DNA from: CAVYBY01 sp963766935
Lineage (GTDB): Bacteria > Actinomycetota > UBA4738 > HRBIN12
Reading direction: 5' to 3'
DNA: 64,000 nucleotides
Assembly (NCBI GenBank): GCA_963766935.1
Contig: CAVYBY010000002.1
Coordinates: 62,001-126,000 of the forward strand
In this document: positions 45,401-53,977 of the stretch, one piece after another
How the letters are laid out: every line of letters starts with the position of its first letter
Position numbering within the stretch: position 1 is the stretch's first letter
Made by a program: the position numbers and the translations under genes
The notes under the pieces: model-generated
Database searches by the model: none
Told to the model about the DNA's origin: nothing
What the model saw: the letters and a program-made list of their open reading frames with translations, nothing else

Positions 45401-45929
45401 GCGAGAGGAGGTATCGGAGCTGCAGGGCACACCGATCCCCGAGGAGAAGGAGCTCCGGATCGACCTGCCGGTAAAGGCGTTCGTCCCGCCGGGCTGGGTC
45501 TCCCAGGAGGCCCTGCGGTTGGAGCTGTACCGGAGGATCTCGCTCGCGGGCGATCACGAGACCCTCGAGGCGATGCGATCGGACACCGTCGACCGATACG
45601 GACCGCTCCCACCCGAGGTCCAGACGCTGTTCGCCGTCGCCTCGCTGCGGTTGGCCGCCCGTAGCGCCGGGGTCGAGGAGATCTCGACCTGGCGGGACCA
45701 GGTGCGGCTCACCCCCGTCGCGCTCCCCGAGACGCTGCGGCTGGACCTCGCGGAGCGCATCGAGGGCGCGAGCTTCCACGAGGCCCGGCGCACGCTGAAC
45801 CTCGTCCCGTCCCGCGGCCGCGCCGGCGCGGACCTCGTTGCCTGGGTCGAGGAGATGCTCGGGCGCGCGATCGGGGCGACGCTTCGGGTCGCGTCAGGGG
45901 CCCACGCCGGTCGCTCGCCCGACCCATAG
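42495..45929 (+). CDS. mfd: Transcription-repair coupling factor
   Basis: Mfd removes stalled RNA polymerase and recruits UvrAB. The 1144-residue protein has a UvrB-like N-terminal module (QIGYQRADVVEHRGEFAVRGG near residue 178), the polymerase-interacting CarD-like domain (DLAVHRVHGVGRYSGI near 475), and a RecG-type helicase with Walker A LLCGDVGFGKTEVA near residue 615, the box VVDEEHRFG, and SGLDVPTANTLV. The C-terminal TRCF domain follows. Length is normal and uninterrupted. The ppiC-type gene follows after 11 bases. Confidence 0.96.
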   Translation: MPRRVAAGAVRVVPEAELSLDEALAAVIASEPFERLLASRERPIHARADAGADLVVAAIAAALGAPVLAIAPGPREAEALVSGAGAYLGGRAALLPAWEALPYEGIAPSPDVAARRASSLRELREAAGEAGGESPFVLVAPVLAALHEIVPTLGTTSRIHLAAGLELPPDEVAERLVQIGYQRADVVEHRGEFAVRGGVLDVFPGTARRPVRLEYVGDEIESLREFQPSTQLSTGPSSAVEIPPVRELVADDAARRRAAEAAPGVPERFRDDLERFAAGLHLEAADGLAPFVFDAMPTAAELLPPGSWVVLTQSRRTIDRAAQAYEEAEALADATDWPADRRAVRSLEAALSGRVRLDLSEFTEGIDLGLRTWGTAQGNAAEVAARLAQLPGYRRLLVAQGRGALERANEVLEGIPGVESVEAPLEHGVVFEAGALAIVTEEDLFGSRRHTRDAPRFVRRRADAVLEELEPGDLAVHRVHGVGRYSGITHRSIAGAERDYLVMEYAQGDRLFVPSDQVGMVAKYLGGETPRLHRLGGSDWTKATAKVRRAVRDMAGELVRLYTVRMQVAGHPFGPDTPWQRELEDAFPFEETPDQLRVIDEVKADMESERPMDRLLCGDVGFGKTEVAIRAAFKAVMDGKQVAVLAPTTLLAEQHFITFTERFAPYPVTVRMLSRFVSPVEQRKVAAEVAAGKVDVVIGTHRLLGADVRFKDLGLVVVDEEHRFGVAHKERLTTMRAQVDVLTLTATPIPRTLEMALSGIRHMSTIDTPPEDRQPVLTYVGEFDEGLAVGAVRRELLREGQVFWVHNRVATIDREAARLQHLLPEARIVVAHGRMDDEMLEAQMIRFWDHDADILVSTVIIESGLDVPTANTLVVDRADLLGLAQMYQLRGRVGRSSERAFAYFFFPRHREMTEESHERLATIAAHQALGSGSKIAMRDLEIRGAGNLLGAEQHGHIAAVGFDAYARILREEVSELQGTPIPEEKELRIDLPVKAFVPPGWVSQEALRLELYRRISLAGDHETLEAMRSDTVDRYGPLPPEVQTLFAVASLRLAARSAGVEEISTWRDQVRLTPVALPETLRLDLAERIEGASFHEARRTLNLVPSRGRAGADLVAWVEEMLGRAIGATLRVASGAHAGRSPDP

Positions 45930-45940
45930 ACTGGTCGGCC

Positions 45941-46957
45941 GTGTCCCTGCCTCGACGATTGCGCCGCTGCCTGCGCGCCGCGCCCATCCTGGCCGTTGTC
46001 TTCTTCGTCGCGTGCGACGCTGCGTCTCCGCCGGCCGCCCGAATCGGCGACGCCCGGATCACCGACCAGCAGGTCGCGCTCGAGACCACGTGGCTCGGCT
46101 TTCTCGCCGACTTGAGCGGGCTGAAGTGCGGCGACAATGCGACCGGGGGAGAAACCCAGGCCGCCTCGTGCAGCCGCATCGCGCTCACCAGACTCGTCCA
46201 GCGCCAGCTGTTCCGCGCCGCTCCCGGAGCCGGCACCACGATCCAGCCGTCCGCAGCCGCGGACCTGATCTCCAGGATCGACGGACGGCTCGGGCAGGAA
46301 CAGACCGACAAGCAGCTTGCCGACGCCGGGATGGATCGGGCCGATCTCAACGCGCTGGTGACGGCGCTCCTTCAGGACCAGGCATCGAGGCGCGCCGTCG
46401 CCGAGGAGGAGCTCGGTACCGACGGGCTCCAACAGCTCTACGAGCAGCACTTGCCGGACGCGACGACCGTCGACGCGGAGCACATCCTCGTGGCGACCGA
46501 GGCCGAGGCGGAGCACGTCTATGAGCTGGCGACGGCCCCGGGCGCAACCGCGGCCACCTTTCATGGCCTCGCGGCGCAGTTCTCGACGGACGCGACGACG
46601 AAGGACAAGGGCGGTGCGCTCGGCTCGGCGGCCGCTTCGACGTACGAGGCTCCGTTCGCCTCGGCGGTCGTGGCGCTCGAGCCCGGGCAGATCTCGAAAC
46701 CCGTCCAGACATCGCTCGGATGGCACGTGATCCGGCTGATCTCCAAGCAGGTCCAACCCATCGACGCCGTGAAGGATCAGCTCCTCGATTCGTCGTCCGA
46801 CATCGTCATGACCTGGCTTCAAGACGAGGCGAAACGAGAGGGCGTGGTGGTGAACCCGAGGTTCGGCCGCTTCAATCCCCAGACGGTCAGCATCGTTCGC
46901 ATCTCCAGCACGAACGCGAGCGTCTTGCCCACGGCGAGCCCGTCGCCGGCAGCCTGA
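45941..46957 (+). CDS. Lipoprotein peptidyl-prolyl isomerase, PpiC/SurA/PrsA type
   Basis: This 338-residue exported foldase has a signal peptide with a lipobox-like VACD near residue 26, an N-terminal SurA-like helical region, and a parvulin (PpiC) domain: DAEHILVATEAEAEH near residue 182, LAAQFSTDATTKDKGGALG near residue 212, and GWHVIRLISK near residue 265. It probably folds or guards exported proteins at the cell surface. GTG at 45941 has TAGACT eight bases upstream, a leaderless arrangement. mazG overlaps its stop (TGATG). Confidence 0.85.
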   Translation: MSLPRRLRRCLRAAPILAVVFFVACDAASPPAARIGDARITDQQVALETTWLGFLADLSGLKCGDNATGGETQAASCSRIALTRLVQRQLFRAAPGAGTTIQPSAAADLISRIDGRLGQEQTDKQLADAGMDRADLNALVTALLQDQASRRAVAEEELGTDGLQQLYEQHLPDATTVDAEHILVATEAEAEHVYELATAPGATAATFHGLAAQFSTDATTKDKGGALGSAAASTYEAPFASAVVALEPGQISKPVQTSLGWHVIRLISKQVQPIDAVKDQLLDSSSDIVMTWLQDEAKREGVVVNPRFGRFNPQTVSIVRISSTNASVLPTASPSPAA

Positions 46958-47700
46958 TGCAGCCGGGCGGGGGGACCCCCGACGAGCTGCGGGACGTGCT
47001 CCCGCCGGGGCCCGTTCCGTCTTCGCGCGGCGGCGACGCGGTCCTTGACCTCATCAAGATCCAGGCGAGGCTCCGCGCGGACGACGGCTGCCCGTGGGAC
47101 CGGGAGCAGACGCACCGCTCGCTCGCCCGCCATCTGCTGGAGGAGACCCACGAGGTCCTCGAGGCGATCGACTCCGGCGACTCGGACGCGATCCGAGATG
47201 AGCTCGGCGACGTCCTGCTTCAGGTCACCTTTCACGCCCAGATCGCGGCCGACGAGGGCCGCTGGGATGTGGACGACGTCGCGGACGGGCTCGTCCGCAA
47301 GCTGGTTCACCGCCACCCGCATGTCTTCGGCGACGTGAAGGTCGACGGAGCCGACGAGGTGCTCGCCAACTGGGAGCAGATCAAAGCCGCGGAGCGGCAG
47401 CACCACGGGCTCGACGACGAGATTCCCGCGACGCTCCCCGCGCTCGCTCGCGCCGCGAAGGTTCAGCGGCGCGCGGCCGGCTTGAGCCCCGACGCCGGCC
47501 GGGATGCGGATGCGGCCCTGGCGGAGCTTCGGTCACGCATCGAGGAGCTCGATCGAGACGCCGGTTCACCGGACGCGGACGAACGGCTCGGGGATGCGCT
47601 GTTCGCCGCCGTCGCGCTCGCCCGGTCGCTGGACATCGATCCCGAGGGTGCGCTGCGCCGGGCGACGCGCCGGTTCGCCGACGCCGCTCAGAGCCAATGA
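46957..47700 (+). CDS. mazG: Nucleoside triphosphate pyrophosphohydrolase
   Basis: MazG hydrolyses (d)NTPs to monophosphates. The 247-residue protein carries CPWDREQTHRSLARHLLEETHEVLEAID near residue 47, with the EExxH metal motif, and DELGDVLLQVTFHAQIAAD near residue 82 with the downstream ExxD residues. The second MazG-like half is shorter and divergent. The ATG at 46957 shares its A with the preceding stop, so translation is coupled. The mfd-ppiC-mazG-eno vicinity matches mycobacterial order. Confidence 0.93.
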   Translation: MQPGGGTPDELRDVLPPGPVPSSRGGDAVLDLIKIQARLRADDGCPWDREQTHRSLARHLLEETHEVLEAIDSGDSDAIRDELGDVLLQVTFHAQIAADEGRWDVDDVADGLVRKLVHRHPHVFGDVKVDGADEVLANWEQIKAAERQHHGLDDEIPATLPALARAAKVQRRAAGLSPDAGRDADAALAELRSRIEELDRDAGSPDADERLGDALFAAVALARSLDIDPEGALRRATRRFADAAQSQ

Positions 47701-47777
47701 CGCGCCAGAGCAACCGCTAGGGGGCCCCGCGGGATGCCGCGTGCAACGTCGGGGAACTCTCGGGCGTCCTAGGACGC

Positions 47778-48308
47778 ATGGGTCACGTGGGAACCAAAGA
47801 TGCACGCCTCACCCAGACCGAGGGCGGCCGGCTCGGCGAGCTGTACGCGCGCCACGCGGCCGACGCGATCCGGCTCGCCTACTTGCTGACCGGCGACCGG
47901 CTGCTGGCCGAGGACCTGGTCCAGGACGCCTTCGTCAGGATGGCGGGGCGGCTGGTTCACCTCAGGGATCCGGATGCGTTCGATTCGTACCTTCGCCGCA
48001 CGGTCGTCAACATGGCCAACTCGCATTTCCGCCGGAAACGCGTGGAGCGGGCCTATCTGCGACGAACCGCCGCGGAGCCGGCGGCGTCCACGGGATCGCC
48101 CGACACCGATCGGCGCGACGAGCTCTGGAAGGACCTCCAGCGGCTGCCGGCCCGTCAACGGATCGCCATCGTGCTGCGGATCTACGAAGACCTGCCGGAG
48201 CAGCGGGTGGCGGAGATTTTGGGATGCCGTCCGGGAACGGTTCGCTCGCTCCTTTCCCGAGGGCTTGCCGAATTGCGGATGCACGTGAGGAGTGAGGACG
48301 ATGAATGA
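47778..48308 (+). CDS. ECF RNA polymerase sigma factor, SigE-like actinobacterial group
   Basis: This 176-residue extracytoplasmic-function sigma factor has region 2 (LAYLLTGDRLLAEDLVQDAFVRM, residues ~35-57, then YLRRTVVNMANSHFRRKR) and region 4 (LPARQRIAIVLRIYEDLPEQRVAEILGCRPGTVRS, residues ~122-156). The next gene, an N-terminally cytoplasmic membrane protein, overlaps it by eight bases and is the likely anti-sigma partner. The trigger is unknown. Confidence 0.9.
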   Translation: MGHVGTKDARLTQTEGGRLGELYARHAADAIRLAYLLTGDRLLAEDLVQDAFVRMAGRLVHLRDPDAFDSYLRRTVVNMANSHFRRKRVERAYLRRTAAEPAASTGSPDTDRRDELWKDLQRLPARQRIAIVLRIYEDLPEQRVAEILGCRPGTVRSLLSRGLAELRMHVRSEDDE

Positions 48309-49008
48309 CGATCTGAGCACGCTGGAGCAGCTGCTGCGGGACCGGGCGGCGGAGGTTCCCCAGCGTCAGGAGCTGCCCCGGACCACGATCGCGCGGTCGC
48401 GGCGGAGGCTCGTTCGCAACGCGCTGACGTCGGTCGTGGCGGCCGGGGTCCTCGTCGCCGGCGCGTCGGCGGGACTCGCGAACCTCGGCGCGCTGGGCGG
48501 CCCGAACAACGTGGTCCCGGGAGGCAGCTCGTCCTCTTCGGTGCTGCCCGCGCAGGGCTCCGCCTGCCAGGCGGCGGACCTTCGGGCGACGGCGGCGCTG
48601 GACGGAGCCGCCGGATCGGTGGAGGGCTCGATCGGGTTCACGAACGTCGGCACGACGACCTGCACCCTCACCGGCCGGCCCGCCGTGACGCTCAGCAGCT
48701 CGCCGGGCCGCGACCTGTCGCCAATCGTCGAGTCTGCCGCTGCGAGCTGGCAGGCCGACAAGGCGCCGGAGCCCGACGGGTGGCCCATCGTCAGCCTGCG
48801 CCCCGGTTCCGCGGCTTCGGTCCGCGTCCGGTGGTCGAACGCCTGCCCGCAGCTTTCGAACCCCGCCCTGTGGCGCGTCGATCTACAGGACGGGAGAGGG
48901 ACGCTGGAGGTGCTGGGTACCGATGCGACCTTCCCACCGCCGTGCAACGGGCCCGCCGAACCGTCGATCCTCGAGGTCGGGCCGTTCGAGCCGGACACCG
49001 GCGGCTAG
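48301..49008 (+). CDS. Membrane protein with extracellular DUF4232 domain, putative anti-sigma factor
   Basis: This 235-residue protein has a ~40-residue basic cytoplasmic start, one transmembrane helix (NALTSVVAAGVLVAGASAGL near residue 41), and an extracellular DUF4232 domain with paired cysteines (ACQAADL near residue 88; TTCTLTGRPAVTL near 120; a late CNGPAE). The start overlaps the sigma gene, the usual layout for sigma/anti-sigma pairs. No HxxxCxxC zinc motif is present, so it is not a ZAS-type anti-sigma. The anti-sigma role is inferred from position only. Confidence 0.75.
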   Translation: MNDDLSTLEQLLRDRAAEVPQRQELPRTTIARSRRRLVRNALTSVVAAGVLVAGASAGLANLGALGGPNNVVPGGSSSSSVLPAQGSACQAADLRATAALDGAAGSVEGSIGFTNVGTTTCTLTGRPAVTLSSSPGRDLSPIVESAAASWQADKAPEPDGWPIVSLRPGSAASVRVRWSNACPQLSNPALWRVDLQDGRGTLEVLGTDATFPPPCNGPAEPSILEVGPFEPDTGG

Positions 49009-49107
49009 GCCGGGAGAGCCGTCGTCAGCACATCCGATCGTGATCTGGTTGCCCTCGTGCGGCCTCGCAACCGTGAGGCCCGGGCATCGAGCAAAGGGAG
49101 GTACCTC

Positions 49108-49617
49108 GTGAGACGGACCCACGCGTCATTGATCGCAGGCGTCGCCGCCGCGATCTTCGTCCTGGCCGCTGTGCCCGCGGCGCTGGCCGGTCTTCATTCG
49201 CAAAGCGTCGCGACCTGCGCGCGCGGTCAGCTGGGCGTCCGGGACAACGGGATCAACGGGGCAGCCGGCACCATCCACGGCGCATGGGTGTTCACGAATC
49301 TCTCGAGCACCGCGTGCAAGCTCTCCGGCTACCCGGACATGCAGCTGTACGGGCGCGCGGGTCGCGCGATCCCGACGAACGTGAAGCACACCATTTCGCC
49401 GGGTCCGGCCGCCGTGCGGCTCGCGCCCGGCGCCTCGGCCACGTTCTACTCGAGCTACAACGACGTCGAGTCCGGCGCGCATGCGTGCCCGACGTCGCAG
49501 GTTGCGGGGATCACGGCGCCGGGCGGCAGCTCGCCGCTGTACATCCCGGCCCGGCTCCAAGCGTGCCGCGGGATCGTGAACGTCTCGGCGGTTCTCGCCG
49601 GCGTTCGGCCCGCCTAG
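49108..49617 (+). CDS. Exported DUF4232 domain protein
   Basis: This ~169-residue secreted protein has a signal peptide (RRTHASLIAGVAAAIFVLAAV, Ala-rich site near residue 27) and a DUF4232 domain: GAWVFTNLSSTACKLSGYPDMQLYG near residue 57, with four cysteines likely forming two disulfides. It resembles the domain of the preceding membrane protein. GTG at 49108 follows AAAGGGAGG. It may be a target or ligand of the sigma system, but that is a guess from proximity. Confidence 0.8.
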   Translation: MRRTHASLIAGVAAAIFVLAAVPAALAGLHSQSVATCARGQLGVRDNGINGAAGTIHGAWVFTNLSSTACKLSGYPDMQLYGRAGRAIPTNVKHTISPGPAAVRLAPGASATFYSSYNDVESGAHACPTSQVAGITAPGGSSPLYIPARLQACRGIVNVSAVLAGVRPA

Positions 49618-49665
49618 CGTCGCGCTCGTCTCGGGGATCGGGGTCTTCGGGCCCCGGTCCCCGCG

Positions 49666-51738
49666 TCACGTCTCCTCGGGGCCGATCCGGGCCAAGGCGA
49701 ACGCGTACACGTCGGTGATCAGCTCGACCATCTGATCCAGCGACTGCCCGATGCCGTGACCGCCGGCGTCGATCCGCAGCAGGATCGGGTTGCCCGACGA
49801 TGTCGCGGCCTGGAGCCGCGCGGCCATCTTCTTGGCGTGATACGCGTCGACGCGAGGGTCGAACTCGCCGGCGGTCAGGAGCACCGCGGGATACGGCGTG
49901 CCATCGACGACCCGGTGATACGGCGAGTAGGCGTAGAGCGCCGCGAAGAAGTCCGGGTCCTCCACGGTGCCGTACTCCGCGACGTTGAAGGCGCCGTTGG
50001 GGTGGAGCTCGACCCGCAGCATGTCGAGGACGGGCACCTCGGCGATGACCGCGCGGGCGATGTCCGGGTGCTGGGTCAGCACGGCGCCCATGAGCAGCCC
50101 GCCGTTGGAGCCACCCTCGATGGCCAGCCGTCCCACCGTGGTCACCCCCGACGAAACCAGATGACGAGCGCACGCCGCGAAGTCGTCGAAGCAGTTCTGC
50201 TTCGTGAGCAGACGGCCGCCGTGGTGCCACTCCTCGCCGTACTCGCCTCCACCACGGATGTTCGCGACCGCGAGCACGGCACCCTGCTCGACCCAGAGCA
50301 GACGGCCGGGCACGAACCACGGCTTCATCGAGATGCCGTAGCCGCCGTACGCCGTCAGCATCGTCGGTGCCGGGCCGGCGTCCAGCGTGCCGATCCGCGC
50401 GATGAGATTGATCGGTACCTGGGTCCCGTCGTCGGAGGTGGCGAACACCCGCCGGACCTCGATGCCGGAGAAGTCCAGGGGCGTGGCAGTGTCGAGCGCC
50501 GTGCGGCGAGGATCGGCCTCGGAGTCGGCGGCCACCCACCACGCGCGAGGAGACACGAACGTCTCCACGGAGTAGGCGACCTCGTCGTTGCCCAGCCGGG
50601 TCAGCCCCTCGATGGCACACAGCGGGGGAGTCTCGACGGCCGGGAGCGGTCCGCCGTTGTGGTCGAACGCACGCAGACCGGAACGGCCGCCGTCCATGTC
50701 GAGCACCCAGAGTCGCTCGTCGGTCACGGCGAGCCCCTCGATGATGACCGCCGAGGGCGGCACGACGACGGCGGCGTCGGCCACGGTGACGCCGGGGCTC
50801 ATCGGAAGCCTCAGGATCCGGCCGTGCGGGGCGTCCTTCAGCGAGAGCAGGAAGATCGCATCCGGGCCGAAGCTCGCGCCGACGATCTTGTCGGGGATGT
50901 CGGCGAGCATCCACCAGCCGCCGCCGTCCTGGGACCGCACGAAAAGCTGCCACTCGCGGCCGTCGCCCTTCTGGGCCCGGTCCAGCGCCCAGCGGCCGTC
51001 CGGCGAGGACGACAGGAAGTTCTCGACGACCCGGTCGTCGGCGAACACCCCTGCGAGGTCCCGGCGGTCATCCGTGGTGCTGCCGATCTCGTGGAACCAG
51101 ACCTCCTGGAAGAACCCGCCGTCCTCGGAGCGTTCGCCCGGGGCAGGGTGGCGGGTGTACCAGAAGCCGGCCGAGTCGCCGCGCCAGGCCATCGACCCAC
51201 CGGCGGTCCCGGTGTTGACCCGCGGGATCTGCACGTCGACGACGTCACCGGTCGCAGAGTCGTAGAGGTGGAGCGTGCCGTCCTCGGTGCCGTGCGAGGA
51301 CAGCGAAACGGCGACCAGCCTCCCGTCGGGTGAGGGGGCGTACCAGTCGATGGTGGTCGCACCGCTCGCGTCGATGTCGTTCGGGTCGACCAGCACGCGT
51401 TCCGTGGAGGCGTCGCCCAGGTCGGTCAGGGCGACGAGGAACGGCTGCTGCTTGGGCGGTTGGTACCTGAGCGCGAAGTACGTCGCCCCCGCCCGCTTGG
51501 GGCCGGCGTAGGACGTCGAGTCGGCCTTGAGGATCTCTTCGGCCCTGCGCCGGATCTGGTCGTAGCCCGGCAGCGCGCGCAGGTAGGCCACCGTGCGCTC
51601 GTTCTGGGCCTTCGTCCACGCCTGGGTCTCCTCCGATTCCGCATCCTCGAGCCAGCGGTAGTCCTCGGTCACCTCGACGCCGTGATAGGTGGTGGTGACG
51701 GGCACGCGCTTCGCCTCGAGCGAGTTGAGCTCAGTCAT
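49666..51738 (-). CDS. Prolyl oligopeptidase (S9A family)
   Basis: This ~690-residue serine peptidase cleaves short peptides after proline. It has an N-terminal beta-propeller (VPVTTTYHGVEVTEDYRWLED at residue 12) and a C-terminal alpha/beta hydrolase domain. The nucleophile lies in IEGGSNGGLLMGA near residue 535; the catalytic Asp lies in AGEFDPRVD and the His in DAGGHGIGQS near the end. The ATG at 51738 has AAGGGAAA upstream. No signal peptide is seen, so it is likely cytoplasmic. Confidence 0.93.
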   Translation of the reverse strand: MTELNSLEAKRVPVTTTYHGVEVTEDYRWLEDAESEETQAWTKAQNERTVAYLRALPGYDQIRRRAEEILKADSTSYAGPKRAGATYFALRYQPPKQQPFLVALTDLGDASTERVLVDPNDIDASGATTIDWYAPSPDGRLVAVSLSSHGTEDGTLHLYDSATGDVVDVQIPRVNTGTAGGSMAWRGDSAGFWYTRHPAPGERSEDGGFFQEVWFHEIGSTTDDRRDLAGVFADDRVVENFLSSSPDGRWALDRAQKGDGREWQLFVRSQDGGGWWMLADIPDKIVGASFGPDAIFLLSLKDAPHGRILRLPMSPGVTVADAAVVVPPSAVIIEGLAVTDERLWVLDMDGGRSGLRAFDHNGGPLPAVETPPLCAIEGLTRLGNDEVAYSVETFVSPRAWWVAADSEADPRRTALDTATPLDFSGIEVRRVFATSDDGTQVPINLIARIGTLDAGPAPTMLTAYGGYGISMKPWFVPGRLLWVEQGAVLAVANIRGGGEYGEEWHHGGRLLTKQNCFDDFAACARHLVSSGVTTVGRLAIEGGSNGGLLMGAVLTQHPDIARAVIAEVPVLDMLRVELHPNGAFNVAEYGTVEDPDFFAALYAYSPYHRVVDGTPYPAVLLTAGEFDPRVDAYHAKKMAARLQAATSSGNPILLRIDAGGHGIGQSLDQMVELITDVYAFALARIGPEET

Positions 51739-51788
51739 CCGATTTCCCTTGCCTTCCTGCCCATTCGAGCCGTCTTCGAAAGGTCTCG

Positions 51789-51872
51789 TGCCCGGGGTGG
51801 GGATCGAACCCACACGCCCCGAAGGGCCGGCGCTTTTAAGGCGCCTTCGTCTGCCAGTTCCGACACCCGGGC
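51789..51872 (-). tRNA. tRNA-Leu (anticodon TAA)
   Basis: On the minus strand, acceptor GCCCGGG pairs with CCCGGGC plus discriminator A. The anticodon stem GGCGC/GCGCC encloses loop CTTAAAA with TAA. A long variable arm (GGCCCTTCGGGGC) marks a class II tRNA, and the T arm is GTGGG-TTCGATC-CCCAC. CCA is not encoded. Confidence 0.95.
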
Positions 51873-51915
51873 CGGACGGGCTCCGATGCTACCCCCAAGC
51901 CCACCCCGGCTCCGG

Positions 51916-51931
51916 CCGGCCTCAAGGCCGG
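51916..51931. terminator. Small perfect hairpin in the tRNA-Leu/tadE intergenic gap
   Basis: CCGGCC-TCAA-GGCCGG forms a six-base stem with a four-base loop. It is upstream of the leftward tRNA-Leu and of the rightward tadE; no T tract follows, so its role is unclear. Confidence 0.3.
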
Positions 51932-51957
51932 GGTCCAACCAGCCGATATCCCCAACG

Positions 51958-51973
51958 TGCGTAGAACTACGCA
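51958..51973. promoter_or_regulatory. 16-bp inverted repeat upstream of tadE
   Basis: TGCGTAG-AA-CTACGCA is a perfect inverted repeat 138 bases upstream of tadE. It is less G+C-rich than its surroundings, as expected of an operator for a dimeric regulator. The regulator is unknown. Confidence 0.45.
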
Positions 51974-52110
51974 TTGGCGGTGCGGGGAATTCGGGATTTC
52001 CCGGCTCGACCCGTCTTCGTAGCTTGTTCATCAGGATTCGACGGAAAAGGCCTGGTGGCGCAGCAGGTTCGATGCCGCGTACGTACGTCGGTCGGATGAA
52101 AGGAACACCC

Positions 52111-52554
52111 GTGAAGTCCCTGAGGTCGAGACGGCGCTTGGAGCAGGAGCGGGGTGCCGCGGCGGTCGAGTTTGCGATCGTCGCCTTCCTGCTGTTCATG
52201 CTCGTGTTCGGGATCATCGATTTCGGGTTCGCCTTCTTCACGTGGAACACGACCGCCAACGCCGCCCGTGAAGGTGCCCGCAAGGCGGCCGTCGCCGACA
52301 ACATCGGCGAGATCGTCGACCGCGTCTACGCCACCTCCGAGGGCCTCGACCCCGACAAGATGAACGTCGTCGTCGAGTGCAGCCCCGCAGGCGGTGCCGG
52401 CTACGGACCCTGCGGGTCGCTGAACGAAGACGATCTCATCCGGGTCTCGGTCGACTACCAGTACGACTACATGACTCCCCTTCCCAACATGGTCGGGCTG
52501 GGCAGCACGTTGATGGTCCATGCCAGCTCGGAGTCGAGGTACGAAGGCGCATGA
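52111..52554 (+). CDS. TadE-like pilus assembly protein
   Basis: This ~147-residue TadE-like protein has the family's RGAAAVEFAIVAFLLFMLVFGIIDFG segment near residue 14, with the Glu of the pseudopilin-like site, a hydrophobic helix, then FTWNTTANAAREGARKAAV. GTG at 52111 follows AAAGGA at six-base spacing. It overlaps the next TadG-like gene by four bases. No secretion ATPase or flp pilin is in view, so the rest of a Tad system must lie elsewhere or be absent. Confidence 0.88.
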   Translation: MKSLRSRRRLEQERGAAAVEFAIVAFLLFMLVFGIIDFGFAFFTWNTTANAAREGARKAAVADNIGEIVDRVYATSEGLDPDKMNVVVECSPAGGAGYGPCGSLNEDDLIRVSVDYQYDYMTPLPNMVGLGSTLMVHASSESRYEGA

Positions 52555-53942
52555 CGACCAATTCGCCGCGCCCGTCCGCGGGCGTCGTCCGTGGGCGCTT
52601 CGACCGGCTGGCGAGGGAAGAGCGCGGTGCCGTCGCGGTCCTTGCGGCGCTTCTCATCGTCGTCCTGATGGCCGCCGTCGCCTTCACGATCGACCTCGGC
52701 CGCCTCTATCACGAACGTCAGTCCCTTCAGAACGCGGTGGACTTCGGAGCCCTCGCGGGGGCCCACGAGCTCCCGACGGCCGATGGGGTGACCGCCGACC
52801 TCGCCGCGCAAACCGCGGTCCGGGTCACGGTCGACAATCATCCCGAGCTGGATCCGCGCACGGTCGAAACTGCGTTCCAGTGCGTGGTCGGCGATCGCAA
52901 CGGCGACGGGCAGCCCGACGACGTGGACATCGGAGCCATCTGCGGCAGGCGGGGCGACAGCGCCTGGGCGACCGGCTGGAGGATCAAGGCCGGCAAGGCC
53001 TGGCATGCGTGCAACCCGTACGCCGGCGACATGTGCAACACGATCGTCGTCTCGACGCGGCGCTCGATCCCGTACTACTTCGCTCCGGTCATCGGCATCA
53101 ACACGGGATCGACGGGCGTCGTGAGCGGTGCCTCGTGCCGCGGGGCATGCGGAGGCGTCGGCACACCGCTCGACGTCGTGATGGTCATCGACCGGTCGTC
53201 GAGCATGACGCCGACCGACCTCGCGAACGTTAAGAACGCCGCTACCGCTGTGCTCGAGCTCTACGACCCCGAGTCCCAGTACGTGGGCCTTGTCGGCCTT
53301 CCCTACGCCGACCAATCGAACCGCTGCAACGTCAATTCGACACAGGTGTACCCGACCAGCGGCTCAAGATGGGACCTTGTCGGCCTCTCGAGCGACTATC
53401 GGTTGCAGGATGGAAGCCTCAACAACGGGAGCCAGATCGTCTCTACGATCGCCTGCCTTCAGCGACCCCCGAACGGGATGCAGGTGACGCCTCCGAACAG
53501 TGGCCACACCGACCTCGGCGATCCGATGGAGGAAGCGATGAACATGCTCCTTTCCCAGGGGCGCCCGGACGTTCCCGACGCGATCATTTTCATGACGGAC
53601 GGCGAGGCGAACCAACCGAATGGTCTCCAGCCATGTGGCTACGCGTTCAACAAGGCGAGCTTGGCGAAGTCCCGCGATGTCGAAGTGTTCACGATCGCTT
53701 ATGGCGTCGCCAACGCCCGATGCACAAACGACACGTCGGGCGGGTACAGCAATGCCTACGCATCGACACTGCTCGCAAACATGGCCACGGACTCGAACGA
53801 CAACGCACCCGGCGGCTGTGTCGCGTCGGAGAACACGGATCTGGACAACTACTTCTGCGAGTCGGGTTCGGGAGACCTCGAGCCGGCATTCAAACAAGCG
53901 GCCGCGCAAGCGATCGGCAATTCGCACCTGCTGGACTTCTGA
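52551..53942 (+). CDS. TadG-like pilus protein with VWA domain
   Basis: This 463-residue protein has an N-terminal TadG/TadE-like membrane segment (RGAVAVLAALLIVVLMAAVAFTIDLGRLY near residue 25) followed by an exported part. From about residue 205 the VWA domain shows LDVVMVIDRSSSM, the metal motif. IIFMTDGEANQP lies near residue 345. Cysteine pairs are frequent. It may sit at the cell surface and bind a partner through its metal site. The start overlaps the tadE stop (ATGA). Confidence 0.85.
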   Translation: MTTNSPRPSAGVVRGRFDRLAREERGAVAVLAALLIVVLMAAVAFTIDLGRLYHERQSLQNAVDFGALAGAHELPTADGVTADLAAQTAVRVTVDNHPELDPRTVETAFQCVVGDRNGDGQPDDVDIGAICGRRGDSAWATGWRIKAGKAWHACNPYAGDMCNTIVVSTRRSIPYYFAPVIGINTGSTGVVSGASCRGACGGVGTPLDVVMVIDRSSSMTPTDLANVKNAATAVLELYDPESQYVGLVGLPYADQSNRCNVNSTQVYPTSGSRWDLVGLSSDYRLQDGSLNNGSQIVSTIACLQRPPNGMQVTPPNSGHTDLGDPMEEAMNMLLSQGRPDVPDAIIFMTDGEANQPNGLQPCGYAFNKASLAKSRDVEVFTIAYGVANARCTNDTSGGYSNAYASTLLANMATDSNDNAPGGCVASENTDLDNYFCESGSGDLEPAFKQAAAQAIGNSHLLDF

Positions 53943-53977
53943 GCAAGAGCCAGTTTCAGGCTGGAGACCCCATTCAC

